DNA from: JAGVPT01 sp035500675
GTDB taxonomy: Bacteria; Bacteroidota; Ignavibacteria; UBA10030; UBA8401
Direction of reading: 5' to 3'
Assembly: GCA_035500675.1 (NCBI GenBank)
Contig: DATJXA010000171.1
Location: forward strand, 1-53,446
Length of the DNA: 53,446 nucleotides
Shown here: positions 24,709 to 33,487 of the stretch, piece by piece
Position numbering within the stretch: position 1 is the first letter of the stretch
How the letters are laid out: each line of letters starts with the position of its first letter
Program-made: the position numbers and the translations under genes
The notes under the pieces: generated by a model
The model's database searches: none
The model's input: the letters and a program-made list of their open reading frames with translations, nothing else
Told to the model about the DNA's origin: nothing

Positions 24709-25893
24709 TCAAAAAACTACATTGAGAAAACTTGTCCCTGCGAGAGCGGGATCGTCAACGCCGAAGTACTGAGCCACCGTTTTACCCGCATCGGCGAATG
24801 TCTTGCGTACGCCGAGGTTCACTCCTTTTTTCCCTTTTTTGGAATACGTGAGGAGAGGAACGTATTCCCGGGAATGATCGGTGCTCTGATCTGTGGGGTC
24901 GTTTCCGTGGTCGGCGGTGATGAACAGAAGGTCGTCGCCGATGAGCGTCTCGAGTATGCGCGGCAGGCGGTCATCAAAAAATTCGATCGCCGCTGCCATC
25001 CCTTTTGGGTCCTGGCGATGTCCGTAAAGCATGTCGAAGTCGACGAGGTTCGTCATGATGAAACCGCGGTCAGTTGCAGAAGACCGCTTGACAATTTCCT
25101 CGATTCCCTCTTCGTTCGAATGCGTATGGATCTTTTCCTTAAGCCCGCGTCCAGAGAAGAGATCGTCGATCTTTCCGATAGCGATTGTCGGGATGCCATT
25201 CTTGGAAAGGACGTCGAGGATCGTCGTGCCGGGTGCCTGCAAGGAAAAATCTCTCCGGTTCGTTGTTCGCGTAAACTTTCCATTCTTCCCGATGAACGGT
25301 CTCGCGATGACTCTGCCGACCGCATGTTCTCCGACCAACACTTCGTCCCGCGCAACCTGGCATATCCGATATAACTCGCGCAGCGGAATCACTTCTTCAT
25401 GCGCCGCTATTTGAAAAACCGAATCGCCCGACGTGTAAACGATCGGATATCCTGTCCGCACATGCTCGTTCCCAAATTCTTCGATGATCTGCGTTCCCGA
25501 AGCCGGCCTGTTGCCCAGCACACCGCGCACTCCCGTCGCCGATTCGAATTTTGCGATCAACGCCGGCGGGAATCCTTTCGGATAATACGGAAAATCTTTT
25601 TCGACGATGATACCTGCCATTTCCCAATGACCGGTCGTGCTGTCTTTCCCTTTGGAAACTTCCTGCATCTTCCCGTAACAACCCTCCGGCCTCTCTACAG
25701 GTGAGACTCCTTCGATCGAAGCGATGTTCCCGAGCCCGAGCTTTTGCAACGCGGGAACGCGGAGTCCGCCTACTGCCTTTGCAGTGTTCCCAAGAGTGTT
25801 TGCTCCCACGTCTCCGTATGCTGCGGCGTCCGGCGCTTCACCGATACCGACGCTGTCCAAAACGATGAAAACAATTTTGCCGGACGGATTCAA
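24709..25893 (-). CDS. deoB: Phosphopentomutase
   Basis: 394 aa from a TTG at 25893 that directly follows the stop of the zinc-ribbon gene. The alkaline-phosphatase-like fold has the metal/catalytic motifs FIVLDSVGIGEAPDA, GKDSTTGHWEMAG with the phospho-Thr, and TADHGNDP. It converts (deoxy)ribose-1-phosphate to the 5-phosphate. It stands upstream of the microcompartment vertex genes. Sugar-phosphate microcompartments use deoxyribose-5-phosphate, so a link is possible. Confidence 0.95.
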   Translation of the reverse strand: MNPSGKIVFIVLDSVGIGEAPDAAAYGDVGANTLGNTAKAVGGLRVPALQKLGLGNIASIEGVSPVERPEGCYGKMQEVSKGKDSTTGHWEMAGIIVEKDFPYYPKGFPPALIAKFESATGVRGVLGNRPASGTQIIEEFGNEHVRTGYPIVYTSGDSVFQIAAHEEVIPLRELYRICQVARDEVLVGEHAVGRVIARPFIGKNGKFTRTTNRRDFSLQAPGTTILDVLSKNGIPTIAIGKIDDLFSGRGLKEKIHTHSNEEGIEEIVKRSSATDRGFIMTNLVDFDMLYGHRQDPKGMAAAIEFFDDRLPRILETLIGDDLLFITADHGNDPTDQSTDHSREYVPLLTYSKKGKKGVNLGVRKTFADAGKTVAQYFGVDDPALAGTSFLNVVF

Positions 25894-26088
25894 TTATGCG
25901 TAGACTTCCTTTTCGTTGCACTTACAGATTTGCACTAACGAGCGGTTGAAACGATAAGAACCCGTTTCGGTCTTCACCGAATGGATGTACTCGGTCGGCA
26001 CCTTTAAAGCGCCGCACTTCGGACATTTGGTCCCTTTCTCAGCTCCAGCTTTCTTTACTTTTTCCGCAAAATCTTGCTGCTTTGCCAT
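25894..26088 (-). CDS. Small zinc-ribbon protein, unknown function
   Basis: 64 aa. CPKC (C22, C25) and CKC (C55, C57) suggest a single zinc site. The ATG at 26088 has a strong AGAGGAG about 5 nt upstream. It is the first gene of the operon that runs to rpoD. Half the protein is Lys-rich, fitting a nucleic-acid or ribosome contact, but I do not recognise the family. Confidence 0.65.
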   Translation of the reverse strand: MAKQQDFAEKVKKAGAEKGTKCPKCGALKVPTEYIHSVKTETGSYRFNRSLVQICKCNEKEVYA

Positions 26089-26147
26089 AAACTCCTCTTG
26101 ATGGTTTTAATTGAATTAAGTCTGTTACAACATGAACGTCGAACGTT

Positions 26148-28112
26148 TTAAAATACGCGGACGATATTCCCCCCCGCTTCTTTCGCCTTCTCGAGAACTT
26201 GGCCTGCATTGCCAACGCACTCCTCTGCGGTCATTCCTTCCGTCGCTCCGCAAATACCCACCGTCGCCGAAACCGAGAATGTCTTTTGTTCAAAAGTCAC
26301 GACGGAACTGGCGATAGCCGACCGGAGTTTTTCCGCCCATAGATAAGCGTCCTTCGAGGGAGTTTTCACCAGGATAACGCCGAACATTGATTGATCGTAA
26401 CGTCCGATCGTGTCGTACGAACGCACACTCGAGCGAAGAATCGATGCAACTCTTGCGACTGCCGCATCCGCCCCCGCTTTTCCGTATCGTCCCGTAATGT
26501 CGGCAAGGGACGACAACGAAAAGAGCAAGAACGAAACATCCACGCCGTCGTCGTCGGCACGCTGAAGCTCTTCGGCGAGCCGTTGGAGCAAATATTTTTT
26601 GGAGACGGCCCCCGTGCTTTCATCAACAACGACGAACTCCTTAATAATCTCGTTTGCCTCGTGGAGCTCGAGAGCGATGCCGGCGACCGAGGCGAGGTTG
26701 GACACCGAAGCGATCTCCTTCGCGCCGTACGCATTCTTTTCTCTGCACTCCAACGTCAGAGCACCGTAACATTTGTTCGCCGACGAAACCGGGATCGCGG
26801 CGAACGAACCGACGCGCGCGATGCCGAGCGACGCTTCGTTAAGGAGGAACCTTGGCTCGTTCGTCTTTGATAAGTCAGCGATGTCTTGCACCGCGTTGTT
26901 CTTGATCGTTTTTCCGACGATGCTCGCGTGGAAATCTAACACTTGTTTTGCGACGACATACCGATGGTTATGACGCGTGCGGACGTTTGCGACAACCCAT
27001 TGCTTTTGACCTTCGTCGAACAACGTGAGTGTCATCGCGTCCCACGGGACCAGTGAAGACGCTTCTTCGGCAAGGGCGTTGCCGATATCCGACACCTCCG
27101 CTCCTTCGAACGCTTTGAGCCGGAACCGGTTTTCGGTCTTAAGAATATCGCTCTCGCTTAAGAGGTCATACTTTTCAGTCGAACTCTTGAGGACGGCGGA
27201 GAGCATCTTCGTGAATTTCGCCAGGAGCAAGATCGATTCCTGCCCGTACGCATCGTCAGCCGTACTGTCGACTGCAAGGACGGCGACCGGCAGCTGATGA
27301 TCGCCTGCACGAGGATAAAACACCGGAACGCTGACAAACGATTTTATTTCCTGAAGACTCGTATAATACGGTACGATATCCCTCTCGGCGTTCGAGGCGA
27401 TGTTGGTCACCACTTCCGGCTTACCGGAAATCGCTACCTGGCTGACAATATCGTTCGCGATAGATATTTTCCGCGCTGTGGAGAACGATCCGCTGTCGGT
27501 CAGCTTCCCCTCGAGAACAAGCTGCTGCGCTTCGCGGTTCACCCAATAAAACGAGACGGTGTGCGCAAACATCACTTCCTTCACAACCGCCAGCACCTTT
27601 TGAAGAAGAGAATTAAATTCGTTTTTCGGTTCGCCGTGTCCTCCGGCCGATGACGATTGTTCGTCGTCGACAAAATCCGACGGAGAGAACGTCATGGCTT
27701 GTTGAGGGCGTTCCGCGGGCTCGTCAAAACGAACTTCGTGTTGCGGCTCCTCTTCCTTTTCAGGCTCGGTACGTTCCGGGACGAAAGCCTTTTCCCAGTC
27801 GATCTTCTCCTCCTCCTGTTCGTCGGAGGGTGGAGCTTCCATGACGCTTTGCTCCGAAACTAATCCGGAAGACTCTTCATGATCGTCGTCGTGTCCACCT
27901 TCATTCTCTCCCTGCATTTTCTCGCGGATCGAGTCGAAGAGATAGAAACCCGCAACTCCTGTGATCGCAAAACTAAAGAGTTTCGTGAGCAGCGTGCCCG
28001 ACCATAATCCTAAAAAAAACAGAAGGACTCCGATGCCCGCAACTACGCCCTCATGAAGTGACAGTCTGGAAAAAACATTCTGAAAGGCGATTCTCTGCAG
28101 CTTTTGCGGCAT
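26148..28112 (-). CDS. Membrane GAF-GAF-GGDEF-like protein with degenerate GGDEF motif
   Basis: 654 aa from the ATG at 28112 (a TTG at 28163 is also in frame). Two TM helices lie at about 21-38 and 43-60, then a highly acidic linker (65-165), two GAF-like domains (about 165-310 and 340-485) and a GGDEF-like domain (about 495-654). At the GGDEF site the sequence is RYDQSMFGVI (571-580), so DQSMF replaces GGDEF. The final VGIC and KAKEAGGN parts are kept. It is therefore probably not a diguanylate cyclase but a sensor or binding protein. It is separated from the next operon by a 59-bp gap. Confidence 0.82.
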   Translation of the reverse strand: MPQKLQRIAFQNVFSRLSLHEGVVAGIGVLLFFLGLWSGTLLTKLFSFAITGVAGFYLFDSIREKMQGENEGGHDDDHEESSGLVSEQSVMEAPPSDEQEEEKIDWEKAFVPERTEPEKEEEPQHEVRFDEPAERPQQAMTFSPSDFVDDEQSSSAGGHGEPKNEFNSLLQKVLAVVKEVMFAHTVSFYWVNREAQQLVLEGKLTDSGSFSTARKISIANDIVSQVAISGKPEVVTNIASNAERDIVPYYTSLQEIKSFVSVPVFYPRAGDHQLPVAVLAVDSTADDAYGQESILLLAKFTKMLSAVLKSSTEKYDLLSESDILKTENRFRLKAFEGAEVSDIGNALAEEASSLVPWDAMTLTLFDEGQKQWVVANVRTRHNHRYVVAKQVLDFHASIVGKTIKNNAVQDIADLSKTNEPRFLLNEASLGIARVGSFAAIPVSSANKCYGALTLECREKNAYGAKEIASVSNLASVAGIALELHEANEIIKEFVVVDESTGAVSKKYLLQRLAEELQRADDDGVDVSFLLFSLSSLADITGRYGKAGADAAVARVASILRSSVRSYDTIGRYDQSMFGVILVKTPSKDAYLWAEKLRSAIASSVVTFEQKTFSVSATVGICGATEGMTAEECVGNAGQVLEKAKEAGGNIVRVF

Positions 28113-28255
28113 TCTGAGTCCTTGTAATAACAGAAATCGCGTAGAGGAGTTAAATTTATTCAATTATAGGCGGAAAGTCAAGGAAATTAGGCGAAGATCA
28201 ACATATCCGCATGTGCTGTCAAGTTGATGGCGTGTCTTTTTTTTTGTACTATGGC

Positions 28256-28261
28256 TATAAT
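28256..28261 (+). promoter_or_regulatory. Candidate -10 element for the nucleotidyltransferase gene
   Basis: A perfect TATAAT lies 39 bp before the ATG at 28301, in the divergent intergenic region. A good -35 box is not visible; a T-rich run precedes it. Confidence 0.35.
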
Positions 28262-28300
28262 AATACTTGTCTTACGCTTCTTCAGAAGGTACACCTTCCT

Positions 28301-30814
28301 ATGAAAGCTGTCATCATGTCCGGCGGATTTGGGACGAGGCTGAGACCCCTTACCTGTAACATTCCGAAACCAATGGTTCCCGTCATGAACAAACCGATGA
28401 TGCAACACATCGTCGGTCTGTTGAAGAGTCACGGCATCACCGATATCGTGTCGACGCTGTTTTACCAGCCGGAGATCATCACTTCTTTTTTTAAAGACGG
28501 GGCGGAGTTTGGCGTCAAGATGCAATACCGCAAAGCCGAAGCGGACTACGGCACGGCAGGAAGCGTACGCAACGCGGCCGATTTTCTCGACGAGCGATTC
28601 ATCATCATCAGCGGCGACGTGCTGACGGACTTCGACCTCTCTAAAGCAATAGCGTTCCACGAAAAGAAAAAGGCGAAGGCGACGCTCGTCCTTACTCATG
28701 CGAAGAACCCGCTTCAATTCGGCGTAGTGATGTCGAACGCCGAGGGCAAAGTGACGCGCTTCCTCGAAAAACCGTCGTGGGGAGAGGTCTTCAGCGACAC
28801 GATCAATACGGGCATTTACATTATCGAGCCCGAGATGCTTCAGCTCATCCCCTTCCAGGAAGAGTTCGATTTCAGCAAAAATCTTTTCCCGCTGCTTCTC
28901 GAGCGCGATGCCGGATTGTTCGCTTACATCTCCGACGGCTATTGGCGCGATATCGGGAACCTCAACGAGTACCAAGAGGCCCACTTTGACGCGCTCGACG
29001 GACAAGTGAACGTGCAGTTCGAGGGAAAGAAAGTTGGGAATTGCACCATGGGGGAGAACTCAAGGACCCTCACGCCGCCGGAGAAAATGCAAGGGACGGT
29101 CCTCATCGGAAAAAATTGTACGATCGGCAGGGACGTCACCCTCATTCGCTCGGTCATCGGCGACGATTGCATTGTCGAGGACGGCGCGGTGATCCGCAAT
29201 TCGATCGTCTGGTCTAAAAGCAAGGTCGGACGGTTTGCCGAACTCTCGTCGTGCGTGTTGGGGCACCAATCGGATATCGGAGAACATGCTCGCGTCGACG
29301 ACAATGTGTTCGTCGGCGACAAATGCACGATCGGTAAACAGAGCAGGCTCGCCTCTAACATCAAACTCTGGCCTGAAAAAGTCGTCGAGGAAGGGGCGAT
29401 CCTGACGCGCAGTCTCGTGTGGGAAGATAAATGGCTCCGAGAACTGTTCAGCGATTCACGCATCACGGGCCTCTCCAATATTGAAATGAACCCCGAGTTC
29501 GGCGCGAAGCTTGGCGCGGCCTTCGGCGCTTTCGTCGGGAAGGGAAAAACCGTCCTGACGAGCCGCGACTCCGACAATGTTTCCCGGATGATCAACCGTT
29601 CCTTCATGTGCGGCCTGATGTCCGCCGGAGTGGACACGGGCGACCTTCGCGCAACGTCGATCCCGATCCTCCGGCACGAGCTTCGCAGCGGAAAAGACGC
29701 CGGCGGGATCCACGTGCGGAAATCTCCGTTCGATAAAAATCTCACCGACATTATTTTCTTCGACCACAACGGCAAGGATCTGCCCTCCAATAAGACAAAA
29801 TCTGTTGAACGGCTTTTCTTTGGGGAAGATTTTCCCCGTGCGGGATACAACAGCGTCGGCGGTATTGGGTTTCCCGAACGAGCGCAAGAAAGTTACGTCG
29901 AGCATTTTCTCTCGACAATCAACACGGATGCGATCTCGCAGGCGAAGTTCAAGCTTGTCGTCGACTATTCCAACGGCATTGCATCGACGATCTTTCCGAA
30001 CATTCTCGGATCGCTCCAGTGCCAGGTCCTTGCATTGAACGCGTACCTCGACCGCAAGCGGTTGACGAGAGACAAAGCGGAATTCGATTCCGCCGTCGTG
30101 CAGCTCTCGCACATCGTCACATCGCTCGGCTACGATGTCGGATTTTTGATCGATGCGGGAGGCGAGAAAATCTTTGTCGTCGACGAAAAGGGAAATTTCA
30201 TTCAAAACGACCGGCTGTTGACCCTCGTGACGCACCTATTCCTTACTGCCAACCCCGGCGTACGAAAGATCGCCGTGCCGATCACGGCTTCCGCCGAGGT
30301 CGACCTTATTACGAAGGGGATGGGCGTGGAAACGGTCAAGACGCGAGACAGTCATCTCGCCCTCATGGAGGCCACATCGACGAAAGACGTCCAGTTTATC
30401 GGCGGAACAAAGGGCGGTTTTATTTTCCCTGATTTCCTGTTTGCGAGCGACGGGATGTACAGCGTCGCCAAAATTCTGGAAATGATGGCGCTCGCGGGCA
30501 AGCGGTTTGGCGTGCTCGACAAGGAAGTCCCGCGGCTTCACCTCCTGAAGCGCAGTATCCATTGTCCGTGGGAACGAAAAGGGAAAGTCATGCGCCACAT
30601 GATGCACGATACGGAAGGAATGCAGCGCGTCCTTGTCGACGGGATAAAAGTTTTCTTCGATAACGATTCGGCATCCACCTCCGTCCTCATGTGGCCGGAT
30701 AAGGCAAAGCCGCTGTTCCACATCAACGCCGAATCGACGGCAAAAGAAACAGCGTCGTCCCTTCTTTCGCTGTATGAAACAAAGATCCTCAGCTGGAGGG
30801 ATGCGGGTGAATAA
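28301..30814 (+). CDS. Sugar nucleotidyltransferase fused to a degenerate phosphomannomutase-like domain
   Basis: 837 aa from the ATG at 28301. Residues 1-235 are a nucleotidyltransferase with GGFGTRLRPLT (8-18), KPMVPVMNKP and GDVLTDFD. Residues about 245-375 are left-handed beta-helix hexapeptide repeats. Residues about 385-837 have the overall phosphomannomutase layout, but the four active-site loops are altered: RKSP (473-476) for TASHNP, DAGGEK (618-623) for DGDADR, GGTKGG (701-706) for the GEMSGH loop, and WPDKAKP (798-804) for RxSGTEP. Mannose-1-phosphate guanylyltransferase or glucose-1-phosphate transferase activity is likely for the first half. The second half may be regulatory. Confidence 0.85.
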   Translation: MKAVIMSGGFGTRLRPLTCNIPKPMVPVMNKPMMQHIVGLLKSHGITDIVSTLFYQPEIITSFFKDGAEFGVKMQYRKAEADYGTAGSVRNAADFLDERFIIISGDVLTDFDLSKAIAFHEKKKAKATLVLTHAKNPLQFGVVMSNAEGKVTRFLEKPSWGEVFSDTINTGIYIIEPEMLQLIPFQEEFDFSKNLFPLLLERDAGLFAYISDGYWRDIGNLNEYQEAHFDALDGQVNVQFEGKKVGNCTMGENSRTLTPPEKMQGTVLIGKNCTIGRDVTLIRSVIGDDCIVEDGAVIRNSIVWSKSKVGRFAELSSCVLGHQSDIGEHARVDDNVFVGDKCTIGKQSRLASNIKLWPEKVVEEGAILTRSLVWEDKWLRELFSDSRITGLSNIEMNPEFGAKLGAAFGAFVGKGKTVLTSRDSDNVSRMINRSFMCGLMSAGVDTGDLRATSIPILRHELRSGKDAGGIHVRKSPFDKNLTDIIFFDHNGKDLPSNKTKSVERLFFGEDFPRAGYNSVGGIGFPERAQESYVEHFLSTINTDAISQAKFKLVVDYSNGIASTIFPNILGSLQCQVLALNAYLDRKRLTRDKAEFDSAVVQLSHIVTSLGYDVGFLIDAGGEKIFVVDEKGNFIQNDRLLTLVTHLFLTANPGVRKIAVPITASAEVDLITKGMGVETVKTRDSHLALMEATSTKDVQFIGGTKGGFIFPDFLFASDGMYSVAKILEMMALAGKRFGVLDKEVPRLHLLKRSIHCPWERKGKVMRHMMHDTEGMQRVLVDGIKVFFDNDSASTSVLMWPDKAKPLFHINAESTAKETASSLLSLYETKILSWRDAGE

Positions 30815-30889
30815 AAAGGGTTCTGTTGGTGATGCTACCGTCCAATGACAAAGCTCCTTCTGGAACAATGCAGCATCTCGGTCTTCCAG

Positions 30890-30909
30890 AAACCTTCCGA
30901 AGGTTTTTT
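30890..30909 (+). terminator. Palindrome with T run after the nucleotidyltransferase gene
   Basis: AAACCTT / AAGGTTT (30890-30896 and 30900-30906), 3-nt loop, followed by TTT. A second palindrome with the same arms and a reverse-complement loop lies 59 bp downstream without a T run. Confidence 0.55.
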
Positions 30910-30954
30910 GATTGAACATTGAAAAAGCTTTGGCATTTGCTCATTTTAGATAGA

Positions 30955-30971
30955 AAACCTTCGGAAGGTTT
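30955..30971. repeat. Second AAACCTT palindrome, inverted relative to the first
   Basis: AAACCTT CGG AAGGTTT. The loop CGG is the reverse complement of the CCG loop of the palindrome at 30890-30906, so the two are an inverted pair. Both lie in the 269-bp gap before ptsN. Confidence 0.75.
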
Positions 30972-31016
30972 GCGATCGATCGTCAAAAGTAACCCACTGC
31001 CGGTATCTCCCTTCTC

Positions 31017-31045
31017 TTTACATTTCAAACTCAAAAGCGTATATT
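31017..31045 (+). promoter_or_regulatory. Candidate ptsN promoter
   Basis: TTTACA (31017-31022), a 17-bp spacer and TATATT (31040-31045) give a good sigma70-like match 38 bp upstream of the ptsN ATG. The spacer contains CTCAAAAGCGTA, also found upstream of crcB. Confidence 0.5.
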
Positions 31046-31083
31046 AGCAGGCACGTTTGACGAATTAGGAGATTGTTCCGGAC

Positions 31084-31554
31084 ATGAAAATTAGCGACAT
31101 CCTCGACGAATCGTTGGTAAAGACTCAGCTTGCAGGCAATACGAAAGACGAAATCATTTCTGAGATGATCGATATTGTCGGCACCTCAAAAAAAGTGATC
31201 GACAAAGAGAAGGTCAAAGAGGCAATTTTCGAGCGGGAAAAAATAATGTCGACCGGCGTTGGCAACGGTTTCGCGATCCCCCACGGTAAAACCGACGCCG
31301 TCTCGGACATCGTTGCGGCATTTGCCATTACAGCCGAGCCGATCGACTATCAATCGCTCGACGAGCAGCCCGTGCGACTGGTCTTCCTTCTTGTCGGCAA
31401 AGACAGCATGGTAGGTCCGCACATTAAGCTGCTCAGCCGCATCTCCCGCTTAATGAATAAAGAAGAGTTCAGAAAAAAACTCCTGTCCGCATCGTCGCCG
31501 AAGGAAGTGCTCGACATTTTTCGCGCCGAAGAAGCGACCTATTTCGACAATTGA
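31084..31554 (+). CDS. PTS fructose/nitrogen-type IIA domain protein
   Basis: 156 aa, a single EIIA domain. The phosphorylated His is H67 in FAIPHGKTD. VRLVFLLVGKDSM and HIKLLSRISRLM are typical of the PtsN/EIIA-Fru superfamily. No EIIB, EIIC, HPr or EI gene is in the window, so it probably acts in signalling rather than transport. A sigma70-like promoter and AGGAG lie upstream. Confidence 0.9.
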   Translation: MKISDILDESLVKTQLAGNTKDEIISEMIDIVGTSKKVIDKEKVKEAIFEREKIMSTGVGNGFAIPHGKTDAVSDIVAAFAITAEPIDYQSLDEQPVRLVFLLVGKDSMVGPHIKLLSRISRLMNKEEFRKKLLSASSPKEVLDIFRAEEATYFDN

Positions 31555-31736
31555 TCCGATTGAGATCGCCATTTTTAGTCTTCAGACCATACGTCCGTTA
31601 AGCGCTTTTTCCGCAGACCTGCCCGTTTCACGAAACCTCAGCCTTTACGATCAAACCCGACCTTGTCCAAGAACGGAGCATCGCCCGCGGGGAATTTCTT
31701 GCTCAACGCTTGTCGAAGCTATTGCACGGTGAACAT

Positions 31737-32999
31737 GTGACGTTTAAATCTATTCGCGGCACAAAAGATATTCTTCCGGGAGACACCGAGCAATGGCAAT
31801 TTGTCGAAGCCGCGGTGCGAAGGGTTTTTCACTGGTTCAACTACAAAGAAATCCGCACCCCTCTTTTTGAACAGACCGCTCTCTTCTCTCGCAGCATCGG
31901 CGCGTTGACCGATATTGTGGGAAAGGAAATGTATACCTTCACCGACCGGAGCGAAGAGAGTCTCACACTCAGACCAGAGGGAACCGCATCGGTCATCCGC
32001 GCCTACCTTCAGCACAATCTCGGAGAATCGTTGCCGCTTGTCAAAGTGTATTATCTTGGCCCGATGTTCAGACAGGAGCGTCCGCAAGCCGGAAGGCTGA
32101 GGCAGTTCCATCAATTCGGCGCAGAAGCAATCGGCTCGGCCCAGCCGGAAACGGACGCAGAGATCATCGCGTTGACCGTGCAAATTTATCGAGAACTCTC
32201 GATCAACCAGTTTGTCTTGAAGATCAATTCGGTCGGATGCGAGAAATGCCGCCCTCATTACAAGGAGGTCTTGCGTGCCGAGTTGAAAAAGATCGCGTCG
32301 AAGTTATCGCCGGACAGCCAACGCAGGATAGAAGAAAATCCGATGAGGGTGCTCGATTCGAAAGACGAAAACGACCGTGCATTGACGGCGCACATGCCGA
32401 TGATCATGGACTATCTTTGCCCGGAGTGTGCCGACCATTTTGAAAAACTAAAAAAATGCCTGAACCTGTTTCAGCTCCCTTTCGAGATTGACGGGCGGCT
32501 TGTGCGCGGACTCGACTATTATACAAAGACCGCGTTCGAACTGACGAGCAATGATCTTGGCTCTCAGGATGCCCTCGCCGGCGGCGGCCGATACGATCTT
32601 CTCGCTCAAGAGCTCGGAGGGAAGGCCACGCCGGGCGTCGGGTTCGCCGCTGGGTTTGAACGTCTTCTCATGGTGCTGGAAAAGAAGGGGATAGAGCCAG
32701 TGAACCCGGTCGCGCCGCTCTTGTATCTTGCTGCCGCAGAAGAAGCGTCCCGCGATTGGGTGATGTCCAAAACTATGGAGTTACGCGCTGCGGGTCTTGC
32801 GGTGGAAGCGGACTTCCTCTCGCGAAGCCTTAAAGCGCAAATGCGGGACGCAGACCGTCAGAAAGCTCTCTTCGTTGCGGTCGTCGGCCAGCAGGAACTG
32901 ACATCCGGCACGGTGAGTCTAAAGGAAATGAACTCCGGAAAAACGCATGAGGTTGATCTCGCCGGCCTTGCGCAATGGTTCTCCAAAAGGCAGCCTTGA
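31737..32999 (+). CDS. hisS: Histidyl-tRNA synthetase
   Basis: 420 aa from the GTG at 31737, giving MTFKSIRGTKDILPGD as in other HisRS; a TTG at 31710 would add nine residues. The class II motifs are GPMFRQERPQAGRLRQFHQF (motif 2), GLDYYTKTAFE and GGGRYDLL (His-specific and motif 3). A C-terminal anticodon-binding domain follows. Its stop shares a base with the next start (TGATG). Confidence 0.95.
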   Translation: MTFKSIRGTKDILPGDTEQWQFVEAAVRRVFHWFNYKEIRTPLFEQTALFSRSIGALTDIVGKEMYTFTDRSEESLTLRPEGTASVIRAYLQHNLGESLPLVKVYYLGPMFRQERPQAGRLRQFHQFGAEAIGSAQPETDAEIIALTVQIYRELSINQFVLKINSVGCEKCRPHYKEVLRAELKKIASKLSPDSQRRIEENPMRVLDSKDENDRALTAHMPMIMDYLCPECADHFEKLKKCLNLFQLPFEIDGRLVRGLDYYTKTAFELTSNDLGSQDALAGGGRYDLLAQELGGKATPGVGFAAGFERLLMVLEKKGIEPVNPVAPLLYLAAAEEASRDWVMSKTMELRAAGLAVEADFLSRSLKAQMRDADRQKALFVAVVGQQELTSGTVSLKEMNSGKTHEVDLAGLAQWFSKRQP

Positions 33000-33487
33000 T
33001 GGCAAAGAAAAAATATAGAGGGATCGAATATCGGATGCTGATCCAGCCGACGTTCGACGAAACGCTAAAAAAAACCGGTACGGCCTTTCTCGTTGAGACA
33101 GTAAAGCAATTCAGTAATTTTCGCTACGAAGTGGTCGTCGAGGAGACCCGGAGCGAAGGCCGGCTTGAATGGATGTTGCACGGCCTGCGGGCTCCCGAGC
33201 TGCTCATGCCGTCATTCGGCGGGGCGCAATTCCGAAAAGTCTACTTCGATCTTAAAAGTTCGTTATCTTTCACGCTCAAAAAGATCGACGGCGAGACGAA
33301 CCAATTCACCCTGAAAATTCTTGCGTCCGGAATCTCCGTGAAGGATTTCGAAGGAAAACCTTTTGTCTCCGTCTACACGTCCGAGACATTGTTCGAAAAA
33401 ATGCGGCCGCAAGAAATGGAAATCCCTCATCGTAAGCCCGACGTGAAGAGGCCATCGCTCCTCGGGCCAAAGACAAGAAGAAAATAA
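32999..33487 (+). CDS. Unknown protein coupled to hisS and lgt
   Basis: 162 aa from the ATG at 32999, overlapping the hisS stop by one base and the lgt start by one base. No signal peptide or TM helix. The middle section (FSNFRYEVVVEETRSEGRLEWMLHGLRAP and KKIDGETNQFTLKI) alternates hydrophobic and charged residues and looks like a beta-rich domain. The N- and C-termini are basic. I do not recognise a family. Tight coupling on both sides suggests constant co-expression. Confidence 0.7.
   Translation: MAKKKYRGIEYRMLIQPTFDETLKKTGTAFLVETVKQFSNFRYEVVVEETRSEGRLEWMLHGLRAPELLMPSFGGAQFRKVYFDLKSSLSFTLKKIDGETNQFTLKILASGISVKDFEGKPFVSVYTSETLFEKMRPQEMEIPHRKPDVKRPSLLGPKTRRK

Noticed and set aside
28187..29005. 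A minus-strand frame of 272 codons
   Set aside because: Antisense to the nucleotidyltransferase, whose motifs are clear.
31627..31640. GTTTCACGAAAC as a parS site
   Set aside because: It lacks the central TG of the consensus TGTTTCACGTGAAACA. I found no perfect parS elsewhere in the window by eye.
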